Origin: a bacterium
GTDB lineage: Bacteria; UBA9089; CG2-30-40-21; SBAY01
Reading direction: 5' to 3'
Assembly (NCBI GenBank): GCA_040757115.1
Contig: JBFLYA010000190.1
Coordinates: 1-7,304 of the forward strand
Length of the DNA: 7,304 nt
Shown here piece after piece: positions 1 through 6,449 of this stretch; the stretch's first letter is position 1; every line of letters starts with the position of its first letter. Position numbers and translations under genes: made by a program. Below the pieces are notes generated by a model. The model had not been told where the DNA came from, made no database searches, and was given only the letters and a program-made list of their open reading frames with translations.

Positions 1-72
1 CATCCCCTGTTCAATTACCATTTTAATAACTTCAGCCTTAAGTTCTGGACTGTAACTGTGGTTCTGTTTCAT
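1..72 (-). CDS. IS3-type transposase OrfA, N-terminal fragment
   Basis: Read on the minus strand, the first 24 codons of a gene run off the left edge of the window. The peptide begins MKQNHSYSPELKAEVIKMV, which matches the start of the helix-turn-helix DNA-binding OrfA of IS3-family transposases (pattern YSPE-[FL]-K-x-E-x-[IV]). An alternative ATG upstream (minus strand) runs into a stop at once, so the start at 72 is the usable one; a weak purine-rich GGA/GAAGAG stretch precedes it. OrfA would bind the element ends and, fused to OrfB by frameshifting, carry out transposition. Only the N-terminus is visible, so the subgroup and whether the gene is intact cannot be judged. Confidence 0.7.
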   Translation of the reverse strand, partial: MKQNHSYSPELKAEVIKMVIEQGM

Positions 73-117
73 CTCTTCATTCCTGCCATACTCAAGCAAC
101 TCTGTCCATAGATATCA
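1..117 (-). mobile_element. End of an IS3-type insertion sequence
   Basis: The orfA start is followed outward by about 45 bases of non-coding DNA, after which homology to the calcium-binding protein tail begins (around 119-122). IS3-family ends read 5'-TG...CA-3'. On the + strand a CA occurs at 107-108 and at 116-117, so the element probably ends at one of these, with 117 fitting the onset of the neighbouring homology better. The inverted repeat and target duplication cannot be confirmed because the other end is outside the window. Confidence 0.5.
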
Positions 118-127
118 GTATAGCCCA

Positions 128-406
128 ATGGTGAGGGATACCAGCGGGGAATTAAAGGCCCTGGTCGAAAGTTTTGTGGCTGAGACTGACCCGGATGTCC
201 GCAACAGCTTAATGGAGCGGATTCTCTTCAAGTGGACAGGAAGTGACGGAATTGACCCAAATAGCAGGGGCAGTAACATAGACGCCAGAAGGCTGGCAGT
301 ATTGGAAAAATTCTTCGGCCAAGCATTCGTATTTCAATACGGAACTAACCCTATTGCAGAAGCGGCATATCGGGGAAATAATCTTTCAATGCGGAGGGCG
401 GCATGA
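128..406 (+). pseudogene. 3' remnant of a large calcium-binding (RTX-like) protein
   Basis: This 92-residue reading frame is the continuation of the protein family represented by A and C. It opens with MVRDTSGELK, while A ends ...QAMVRDASG and C ends ...QVMVRDAR. The following segment (ALVESF, then LFKWTGSDGIDPNSRG at about 33-48, then ARRLAVLEKFFG at 53-64) is the helical region I know downstream of the [10 protein letters not shown] calcium module in large bacterial secreted calcium-binding proteins. There is no ribosome binding site before the ATG, and the frame is open back to the IS boundary, so this is a gene whose 5' part was cut off by the IS3-type element. The end, from about residue 70 (FQYGTNPIAEAAYR...), departs from the family pattern as I know it and overlaps the next gene by 4 bases (ATGA). 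It is probably not expressed as a functional protein. Confidence 0.75.
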
Positions 407-822
407 TTAAAACGCAAAAAAGAACTCCTTCAATTGCTGTTGTTTTACTTGTAGTCGCGGTCATTGCGGTCTCAGCCTGCAAACCGACTCACCCAAACAT
501 AGGTGGTTTCGCACGTGACTTGGCAAAGGAGATATATGTGCGTGTATGTCCGGCGAAGTATGTTCCGGGTGAACGGTGCGGCAATAGAGATGTTCGAGTT
601 GAAGATGACTCAGGACGAACTGTTTACATCAATGTGTATGGTGTAGTTGATAAGGACGAGATTCGCTCACTTGTTGACTTTGCCGCTGCTTTTCGCGGTG
701 AGGAATACAAGGCAATCCCCATTGTAATGACATTTTATGCTGAATTGAGAGAAGTTAATACTCTAAAGGCCTTGATAGGACCCAAGGTTATTTATAAAAT
801 CAAATTAAGAGGAGGAAAGTAA
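403..822 (+). CDS. Small lipoprotein, candidate immunity protein
   Basis: I do not recognise the family of this 139-residue protein. Residues 1-25 form a lipoprotein signal peptide: a basic start, a hydrophobic stretch at 11-23, and the lipobox V-S-A-C with Cys26 as the lipidated residue. The mature part is about 114 residues, with Cys49 and Cys59 that could form a disulfide in the periplasm. The start overlaps the stop of the upstream toxin remnant (ATGA), and GGAGGG at 393-398 serves as ribosome binding site, so the two were translationally coupled. Its position directly after the truncated calcium-binding protein suggests it protects against that protein's lost effector domain. If so, it is now an orphan immunity gene. 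The lipoprotein call is firm; the immunity role is inference from position and export. Confidence 0.7.
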   Translation: MIKTQKRTPSIAVVLLVVAVIAVSACKPTHPNIGGFARDLAKEIYVRVCPAKYVPGERCGNRDVRVEDDSGRTVYINVYGVVDKDEIRSLVDFAAAFRGEEYKAIPIVMTFYAELREVNTLKALIGPKVIYKIKLRGGK

Positions 823-823
823 G

Positions 824-1930
824 ATGCCGACAATTGAGTTTCGTATCGATGTCTTGGGGACGGATGGAATACCGCATAGTTTTATTTTTATTGATAATGG
901 CGCAGGGGATAAGCGCAACTATGGATTTGGACCAAAAGAAGAAGGTTCATTGTGGGGACCCGGTGTAATTAGTGATAAAGCTCACGAATATCAATACAGT
1001 TATGGCCCGATTGAGGTTACTCCTGAGCAATATAATAGAATGGTCGAATATATCACTGAGAGCATAAATAATCCGCCCTATTACAGTTTTTTGCCAGCCA
1101 GTATTCTTGATAACGGTGTAACTCAATGTTCGCAGTGGGTAAATGCTGTTGCTAAGGCAGGTGGTGTTGACTGGGGAGGATTTACTTGGAACCCTTATGG
1201 CCATGCAATGTATATAAGTTTAAGAAAAATTTTTGATTGGGTTAAGCACCAATTCACCGCTGCTGCTCCTCTCTCTAACGCCAGCCCTATCATATTGGAT
1301 TTAGATGGTGATGGGGTAGAGACAACCAATGTCAAAGGTAGGGCCTATTTTGACCATGATGGGAATGGGTTTGCTGAACAGACGGGGTGGGCTGCCCCTG
1401 ATGATGGGATTCTGGTCTTTGACCGTAACGAAGATGGGATCATCAATGATGGTAAAGAGCTTTTTGGAAGCCAAACCATCCTGGAAGACGGGACCACGGC
1501 GGCTAACGGTTTTCAGGCATTGGCTGATCTGGATGACAATTTGGATGGTAAGATAGATGCCGGTGATGCGGCTTGGACCAGCCTGAAGATATGGCAGGAT
1601 GTGGATGGAGACGGGTTGAGCGCTGCTACTGAGTTCCATACCCTTGATGAACTCGGCATTCAGTCTATCAATACAGGTTACGTCGATTCCACTTTTATAG
1701 ATGCTCAAGGTAATGAACATTGGCAGGTAGGCAGTTTTACCAAGACAGACGGTACCACCGGAACGGCAACAGATGTCTGGTTCCAGTCGGATAAGGCCTA
1801 CACCATTGCCACGGAATGGCTGGATGTGCCGCCGGAGATAGCTGTGCTACCAGACTTGCAGGGCTATGGCAATGTCTATGACCTGCACCAAGCCATGGTC
1901 AGGGATGCGAGCGGGGTGGCATATGCATAG
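824..1930 (+). CDS. Toxin-like A: papain/NlpC-like head plus calcium-loop body
   Basis: This 368-residue protein has two parts. Residues 1-140 resemble circularly permuted papain-like (NlpC/P60- or LRAT-type) hydrolases. His18 lies in a hydrophobic strand (PHSFIFI), followed by YGFGP (33-37), the helix VTPEQYNRMVEYI (65-77) and Cys102 in TQCSQWV at the start of a helix; His18 and Cys102 are the likely catalytic pair. Such enzymes often cut peptidoglycan peptides. Residues 141-364 are the shared body, with calcium loops at D159-D163, D177-N181, D200-D204, D237-D241 and D259-D263. There is no signal peptide, and the C-terminal repeats and type I secretion signal expected in full-length relatives are absent; it stops after MVRDASG. 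Start: GGAGG at 811-815, 1 base after the lipoprotein stop. Its stop overlaps the next gene by 8 bases. The hydrolase call is moderate, the calcium body strong. Confidence 0.75.
   Translation: MPTIEFRIDVLGTDGIPHSFIFIDNGAGDKRNYGFGPKEEGSLWGPGVISDKAHEYQYSYGPIEVTPEQYNRMVEYITESINNPPYYSFLPASILDNGVTQCSQWVNAVAKAGGVDWGGFTWNPYGHAMYISLRKIFDWVKHQFTAAAPLSNASPIILDLDGDGVETTNVKGRAYFDHDGNGFAEQTGWAAPDDGILVFDRNEDGIINDGKELFGSQTILEDGTTAANGFQALADLDDNLDGKIDAGDAAWTSLKIWQDVDGDGLSAATEFHTLDELGIQSINTGYVDSTFIDAQGNEHWQVGSFTKTDGTTGTATDVWFQSDKAYTIATEWLDVPPEIAVLPDLQGYGNVYDLHQAMVRDASGVAYA
1244..1911 (+). repeat. Shared calcium-loop body, copy A
   Basis: About 668 bp homologous to 3517-3848 and 5755-6419. It begins at an AAGCACCAA junction right after the head domain and ends at GATGCGAG in the MVRDA codons. 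Against copy C it has runs of over 40 identical bases near its 3' end (around 1665-1710 and 1758-1805). It encodes five D-x-D-x-[DN]-G type loops followed by a segment ending in GYGNVYDLHQAMVRD. Confidence 0.9.
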
Positions 1931-2906
1931 GAAAGAGAACATCAGTATCATTTCTTTTGTAAAAATATTTTATTTATCACTCGCTATTTGTCTATTCATT
2001 TCCTTAACATTAATTGTTATCCCTGCGTATTCCGGCGAGTTCAAGCTGATAAAGGTTAATTCTCATTATGAACCTGAAATATCAGAAGGTATTATACTAC
2101 CGGGGACAAATACAAAGGCTGGCGTATTTACATATGTTATAGATGAAGTCAAAGCAGATGAGACATCGAAAGCAGGTTTTCTTATTAAGGATAAAATTTA
2201 TTATGTTGAGTCTGACAGATATGCCCATATACAACCCAAAAATTGGTTAGAGTACACGGGCACATTTGATCCCGGTGGAGATCCCAATTTCGGTATTTTT
2301 GAAGATTATTTTGTAATGGATGCCTACAGCATTGGAGCCAGTCATAACCGCAAAATGTTTCTTTTCAGATTCAACGAAGACACTGTGCAATTGTTAGATG
2401 TAATTGTAGAAGCATATGTGAATAATATTGAGATGGATTTTATATCTGCATATGAAGAAACTGATAAAGTTGCACCTATAGGAAAAATTCCACATCTCTT
2501 CAAAGACACTTGTGTTTCATGGATTAATATTAAAGATGTTGATAGGGACGGCAATCCCGAGTTTAAAGTTGTAATTCGTGAAAAGAGATTTGAGCTTTAT
2601 TTTGAAATAGCTAACGACCGATTGCAGGTAGACTTCAATCCGGACCTGTATGCCCCCCTGTTTGAGCGTGAGAAGCTTAAAAAAACAAAAAGAAAATCTG
2701 ACGCATATTATATTTACGGGTTCCTAGCCAACGAGTTGGACTTAAAAAAGATAAAAGCTATGATGGAGGGAACGTGTAAAAAACCATATGAACAATATGG
2801 AAGGGTGGTAGCCCTTCTTGAAGGACATAAAGAATGGGATTCTGCTTTTCATAACTATCTCGGCGAAAATCCTATATTAAAACAATGTAACCTAAAAAGA
2901 AGGTAA
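1923..2906 (+). CDS. Exported protein of unknown family, candidate immunity to A
   Basis: I do not recognise the family. The chosen ATG overlaps the stop of A in ATGCATAG, typical of coupled translation; starts further upstream in this frame lie deep inside A. The 327-residue product has a basic N-terminus and one long hydrophobic segment (about 12-36) ending in PAYSGE, which is either a signal peptide cleaved near Ser38 or a membrane anchor. The remainder is hydrophilic and predicted periplasmic. Around 200-215 it has VDRDGNPEFKVV, which resembles a single EF/FG-GAP-type calcium loop, and the C-terminal 70 residues look helical and basic, ending KQCNLKRR. Its base composition is visibly richer in A+T than the calcium body before it. 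Position, coupling and export suggest it neutralises the hydrolase head of A in the periplasm; this is inference. Confidence 0.65.
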   Translation: MHRKENISIISFVKIFYLSLAICLFISLTLIVIPAYSGEFKLIKVNSHYEPEISEGIILPGTNTKAGVFTYVIDEVKADETSKAGFLIKDKIYYVESDRYAHIQPKNWLEYTGTFDPGGDPNFGIFEDYFVMDAYSIGASHNRKMFLFRFNEDTVQLLDVIVEAYVNNIEMDFISAYEETDKVAPIGKIPHLFKDTCVSWINIKDVDRDGNPEFKVVIREKRFELYFEIANDRLQVDFNPDLYAPLFEREKLKKTKRKSDAYYIYGFLANELDLKKIKAMMEGTCKKPYEQYGRVVALLEGHKEWDSAFHNYLGENPILKQCNLKRR

Positions 2907-2911
2907 GTATC

Positions 2912-3852
2912 ATGGCATCTATTTGGGACATTATCAAAATTAAAAGCATTGCGGGAGTTGAAAAGGTTACAGAAGAGCAAAAGAATTTAATAATTTCTGA
3001 TGCTGTATCTAATTGTCGCAGCAGCAGATTGCTTATGGAATAGCAGCAATTGGGATTGAGTCTGCTTTTAATCCTGACGCAGAATCTCCTACAGGCCCTT
3101 ACGGATTGGGTCAATTTTCCACGGACACCTGGAATGAGGCAGTAGCCTATTATAATAGTAATTATGGGGGCAATCTTGATCCTGCTCAAAGCAGGGATGA
3201 TGTCTCTGCTCAAATAGCGGTCATGGGAGCATGGACGAGCAAAATCTGAACGAAGGCCCAAAGTTATGCAAATAACCCGATTTTTAAGGGGTATAGTGTT
3301 GAGGAAATAGCCTATGCATTACATCATGAGAGTTATTATTCCAGTGAAGAAAAAGTAAAAAGATTCCTTAAATCTCCCACATATAATAATTCCAATATCA
3401 AAGGTTATTTCACCACTACTTATCTAAATGCAAACAATATTCTTGGTGGTTATTACACTGAAAATGATTATTTTAGTACATCTCAAGCCTCACTTTTAGA
3501 CGGAACTTTCGATCCTAAGCACCAACTCTACACCACCGCTGCTCCTCTCTCTAACGCCAGCCCCATCATATTGGATTTAGATGGAGATGGGGTGGAGACG
3601 ACCCATGTCAAGGATGGGGCCTATTTTGACCATGACGGCAATGGGTTTGCTGAACAGACAGGGTGGGCAGGGACTGATGATGGAATACTTGTAAGGGACA
3701 TAAATGGAAATGGCGCTATAGATGACGGCAAAGAGTTATTTGGAGATCAAACCTTATTGGGTGATGGCACGAGGGCCAGTAACGGCTTTCAAGCATTAGC
3801 AGAGTTAGATGACAATCTGGATGGTAAGATAGATGCCGGTGATGCGGCATAG
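2912..3852 (+). pseudogene. Toxin-like B: lysozyme-like head plus truncated calcium body, broken
   Basis: The gene starts at ATG 2912 (AGAAGG at 2898-2903, 5 bases after the previous stop). Reading needs a one-base correction near 3011-3013, where a base appears lost, and then passes a TGA at 3247-3249 with clear coding on both sides. The head from 3013 on reads LSQQQIAYGIAAIGIESAFNP, then SPTGPYGLGQF and TW. This is the ES...G.YGLGQF pattern of soluble lytic transglycosylase or lysozyme-like folds, with Glu at codon 3058-3060 as the expected catalytic acid, so it would cut glycan strands. After the TGA come about 95 more head codons, then [20 protein letters not shown] and four calcium loops. 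The frame ends at GDAA-stop, where A and C continue with W and a fifth loop. Frameshift, nonsense codon and deletion together make it inactive as it stands. Confidence 0.8.
3517..3848 (+). repeat. Shared calcium-loop body, truncated copy B
   Basis: About 332 bp homologous to the first half of the A and C bodies. The 5' junction (AAGCACCAA, then GCTGCTCCTCTCTCTAACGC) matches copy A closely. The middle (3674-3716) is identical over 43 bases to copy C at 5906-5948, where copy A differs. It stops at GATGCGGC in the GDAA codons. Confidence 0.9.
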
Positions 3853-3879
3853 GCAGTTAGAAGTATTAGCCGCGAATAA

Positions 3880-4006
3880 GACTTACGTTCGGAAATTTTT
3901 ATTGACGAGATAGAATCAGGATAGATATCTCTTTCGATCTATTATATACTCGCGCATTCCGACGGTGAAACAGGAGATGGCAGAGGGTAAGAGTGCGGAA
4001 TTGTAG
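3880..4006 (+). pseudogene. Decayed C-terminal toxin tail, copy 1
   Basis: If two single-base deletions are repaired (one in GAATCAGG, about 3914-3916; one in CGCGCATT, about 3951-3954), this stretch reads DLRSEIFIDEIE, then IRIDISFDLLYTR, then IPTVKQEMAEGKSAEL and TAG. The same peptide is intact in copy 2. Differences between the copies are mostly silent (TTC/TTT, GAT/GAC twice, GAG/GAA, TTG/CTG, TAG/TAA), so the segment was once under coding constraint. It ends 19 bases before the partner gene, where the toxin stop would be expected. I do not recognise the domain. Confidence 0.6.
3922..3950 (+). promoter_or_regulatory. Possible sigma70 promoter before the propeller gene
   Basis: TAGATA (3922-3927), a 17-base spacer and TATACT (3945-3950) resemble -35 and -10 boxes, about 75 bases before the ATG at 4026. 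The -35 is poor (4 of 6). An independent promoter would suit an immunity gene, but the site lies in former coding DNA and may be chance. Confidence 0.25.
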
Positions 4007-4011
4007 GAGTA

Positions 4012-4018
4012 AAGGAGG
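4012..4018 (+). promoter_or_regulatory. Ribosome binding site fixing the start at 4026
   Basis: AAGGAGG sits 7 bases before ATG 4026. It settles the start against the earlier in-frame GTG at 3993, which lies inside the 170-bp repeat and would place a hydrophilic extension ahead of the signal peptide. Confidence 0.8.
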
Positions 4019-4025
4019 CGATGGA

Positions 4026-5183
4026 ATGAGAGATGTTTTGCAAAAAAGCAAGAATAGACTTATAGCAATTCTTTTATTAAGTATAATTATCCTGTGTGTA
4101 AATTTTAATAGTTATGCTGATGAAAAACAGATTTCTAATGACCAAGAACAGAATAAAGAAATTTTTATTGGGAGATTTGAAGATTATATTTTTGCTCAGT
4201 GGTGTGGGAATAATGCCCTTGTAGTTAGTGGACGTAAAATTGGTATAGAGTGGATTGATATTCTAAGCAAAAAAACAATAAAAATAAGTTCACCTGTGAT
4301 TGTCCCTCCACGTGAGCTGTGGCAGAAAGGCTGTTCATATGGCAATGACTATCCCCTAAACTGCACATCAGATGGAAGATGGGTTATATATGCAGATAGA
4401 AAGAGTTCACGGATTGATAAGGGTTATAAGCCTCCTAACGATAGTGACGAGCCAGAAGACTGGGATGGGGGAGTGATTGATTTATATCGGTATGATGTAA
4501 CTACAGGCAAAACTCAGAGGTTCGCAGTAGTAAGGGCTTTAGGACCATTTGAGGCAGTGTCACCGGATGGAACAAAGGTTTTTCTTGGAGGCAAACATAA
4601 CTCATCAATAGAGATGCCTGAACCTAAATGGGATGTTGTGTACTTTAAAAATTATGATTGGGTTCAATCCGGGGCTCTATGGTTTTTAGATTCCTCGGGG
4701 ATTGTAATGGGTCAGAATGATCCAAAAAGTGTAGAGGTTGAGTTTTTTGGCAAAAATGGGTGGGCTAAGAGGTTTGAATTGAAACAATTTGAATATGAAC
4801 CTTTTTCACTTGCTGTAGATAAAGCAAACAGGATTTACTTTGATGGAGTGGAAAAAGGTAAAAAGAAAATAGCCCTCTATCGTTGCAGCATCAAAAATAA
4901 GAACTTGTCTTGCGAAAAGGTACTTGAGCAAGTTGGTAATTATAAGGTATTGCCTAATGGAGATATTATTATCACAGAAACAAAAGACTGTATAAAGTAT
5001 ATCACTTTGGGGCAAGGCGATGGGAAATGTATAGCAGAGAAAGGGGATGCAACTCTTATCGGCATTAGAGGGATTTCGCCGGATGGGAAATGGTTGGCAT
5101 TTGTGCGAGAGAAAAAAATACCAAAGGGCACTTTCTTTGAAAAAGAAAGCAACTTATATATTCTTAAACTTACAAACCAATAA
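4026..5183 (+). CDS. Exported beta-propeller-like protein, candidate immunity to B
   Basis: The 385-residue product starts with a signal peptide: basic MRDVLQKSKNR, a hydrophobic core at 12-25, and likely cleavage after SYA at 31. The mature protein has repeated four-strand-like units with TolB/PD40-type turn motifs: TSDGRWVIYAD (114-124), SPDGTKVFLGG (179-189) and SPDGKWLAFVRE (351-362), plus strand pairs such as IDLYRYDVTTGK and SNLYILKL. This suggests a periplasmic beta-propeller. Cysteines at 60, 103, 113, 287, 296, 322 and 335 could form disulfides. It follows gene B and its decayed tail, with a strong ribosome binding site, and the next gene begins 15 bases after its stop. Its place suggests protection against the lysozyme-like head of B; since B is broken, the partner has outlived its toxin. 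A propeller is large for an immunity protein, so another periplasmic role remains possible. Confidence 0.7.
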   Translation: MRDVLQKSKNRLIAILLLSIIILCVNFNSYADEKQISNDQEQNKEIFIGRFEDYIFAQWCGNNALVVSGRKIGIEWIDILSKKTIKISSPVIVPPRELWQKGCSYGNDYPLNCTSDGRWVIYADRKSSRIDKGYKPPNDSDEPEDWDGGVIDLYRYDVTTGKTQRFAVVRALGPFEAVSPDGTKVFLGGKHNSSIEMPEPKWDVVYFKNYDWVQSGALWFLDSSGIVMGQNDPKSVEVEFFGKNGWAKRFELKQFEYEPFSLAVDKANRIYFDGVEKGKKKIALYRCSIKNKNLSCEKVLEQVGNYKVLPNGDIIITETKDCIKYITLGQGDGKCIAEKGDATLIGIRGISPDGKWLAFVREKKIPKGTFFEKESNLYILKLTNQ

Positions 5184-5190
5184 AGGAGGT
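5183..5190 (+). promoter_or_regulatory. Ribosome binding site pointing to GTG 5199
   Basis: AAAGGAGGT overlaps the stop of the propeller gene and lies 8 bases before GTG 5199, an ideal distance. The ATG at 5248, the first start in the long open frame, has no such site, so the true start of gene C is GTG 5199 in another frame. Confidence 0.8.
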
Positions 5191-5198
5191 AAAAAGCC

Positions 5199-6432
5199 GT
5201 GGATTTTTATGCACCCATTAGTGGTCAAGTGACAATAACCAGTTTTTATGGGCCGAGGGGATGTTCGTAAGGGTAGTAAATTTCATAGAGGCATTGATTT
5301 AGTGCCAAAAGAAGGGCAGGCGCTAGGGACGTCAGTAGTTGCTTCGGCTCAAGGGGAAGTTGTTAGTGTTATTACTAATAATGCAACATATGGGAATATG
5401 GTTGTGATAAAACACGCAGTAGAAACAATAGATGGAAGAACATATTACTATTATAGTTTATATGCGCATTTACAAGATAACTCCATCAATGTTCAGATAG
5501 GGCAACAAATAGCAGCGGGTGAGCAACTTGGTACAATTGGCAATACTGGGACTTCATTAGGCCCGCATCTTCATTTTGAAATAATAAAGTCAGAAACTGA
5601 TCTGCAATGGAATTCTGGAGATGGTGTGAATACTAACGTAAGCGGATCAGAAGGCAGAATAAATCCCACTGAATTTCTAAACTATTATAACGATGCTTGT
5701 TGGATTGACTCTCGTAATCTCGGTATCTTTTTTGAGAATAAATTTGAACTTTCAAAGCAAGAATTCACCACCATTGCTGCTACACCAGTCTCCCCCATTG
5801 TTCTGGATTTGGATGGGGATGGGGTGGAGACGACCGCTGTGGGAGAGGGGGCCTATTTTGACCAGGACGGCAATGGGTTTGCTGAACAGACAGGCTGGGC
5901 AGGGGCTGATGATGGAATACTTGTAAGGGACATAAATGGAAATGGCGCCATAGATGACGGCAAAGAGTTATTCGGTGATCAAACCTTATTGGGTGATGGC
6001 ACTAGGGCCAGTAACGGTTTTCAGGCATTGGCTGATCTGGATGATAATTTAGATGGTAAGATAGATGCCGGTGATGCCGCTTGGGCCAGCCTGAAGATAT
6101 GGCAGGATGTGGATGGAGATGGTTTTAGCGCTGCTGATGAGTTCCACAGCCTGGATGAACTCGGAGTTCAGTCTATCAATACAGGTTACGTCGATTCCAC
6201 TTTTATAGATGCCCAGGGTAATGAACATCGTCAGGTGGGCAGTTTCACCAAGACAGACGGGACAATAGGAACGGCAACAGATGTCTGGTTCCAGTCGGAT
6301 AAGGCCTACACCATCGCCACGGAATGGCTGGATGTGCCGGAGGATATTGCTGCCCTACCTGATTTGCAGGGCTACGGCAATGTCTATGACCTGCACCAAG
6401 TCATGGTCAGGGATGCGAGGATAGGCCGTTAG
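5199..6432 (+). CDS. Toxin-like C: M23 peptidase head plus calcium body, frameshifted
   Basis: Translation from GTG 5199 gives VDFYAPISGQVTITSFYGPR, the usual opening of an M23 (LytM-type) zinc endopeptidase that cuts peptidoglycan cross-links. That frame stops at TAA 5270, while the family continues one frame over from 5248. Removing one G of GGGG (5257-5260) joins them into about 410 residues. Numbered from ATG 5248, zinc ligands are His13 and Asp17 (FHRGID) and His109 (HLH), with His74 (LYAH) and His107 as further active-site histidines, so the catalytic set is complete. The shared body follows from residue 170 with five calcium loops (D187, D205, D228, D264, D287 regions) and ends QVMVRDARIGR. 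There is no signal peptide or secretion tail. The frameshift may be a real mutation, a phase switch or a sequence error; a run of four G is short for a switch. Without repair, only inefficient initiation at 5248 could make the enzyme. Confidence 0.8.
5755..6419 (+). repeat. Shared calcium-loop body, copy C
   Basis: About 665 bp homologous to copy A along its whole length, starting at AAGCAAGAATT after the M23 head and ending at GATGCGAG. The first 60 bases differ from A and B (VSPIVLDL instead of SPIILDL), the middle is nearly identical to B, and the last 280 bases are closest to A, giving a mosaic. Confidence 0.9.
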
Positions 6433-6449
6433 GTATTAGCCGAGAATAA

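Larger units (their letters stand above)
3849..4018 (+). repeat. 170-bp repeat between gene B and its partner, copy 1
   Basis: It matches 6421-6589 almost base for base apart from substitutions and small indels. It starts at AT-AGGC(A/C)GTTAG, directly after the deleted body, and ends at the ribosome binding site of the next gene. No terminal inverted repeats were found. It is best read as the decayed 3' end of the toxin gene (see the tail entry). Between 3853 and 4025 there is no intact gene. Confidence 0.85.

Noticed and set aside
1301-1720. 139-codon open frame on the minus strand across the calcium body (and similar shadows at 2872-3261 and 6407-6619)
   Set aside because: It lies opposite a well-supported coding region with repeated D-x-D-G loops, has no recognisable protein features, and arises from the biased codon use of the body.
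1866-1922. ATG 1866 as the start of the protein ending at 2906
   Set aside because: It lies deep inside the body of A; ATG 1923 overlaps the stop of A and starts directly before the signal segment.
3247-3249. In-frame TGA in gene B as a selenocysteine codon
   Set aside because: The context (WTSKI-stop-TKAQ) is not a redox motif, and the gene has two other lesions, so a plain nonsense mutation is simpler.
3993-4025. GTG 3993 as the start of the propeller protein
   Set aside because: It lies in the repeat without a ribosome binding site, while ATG 4026 has AAGGAGG at the right distance and begins a clean signal peptide.
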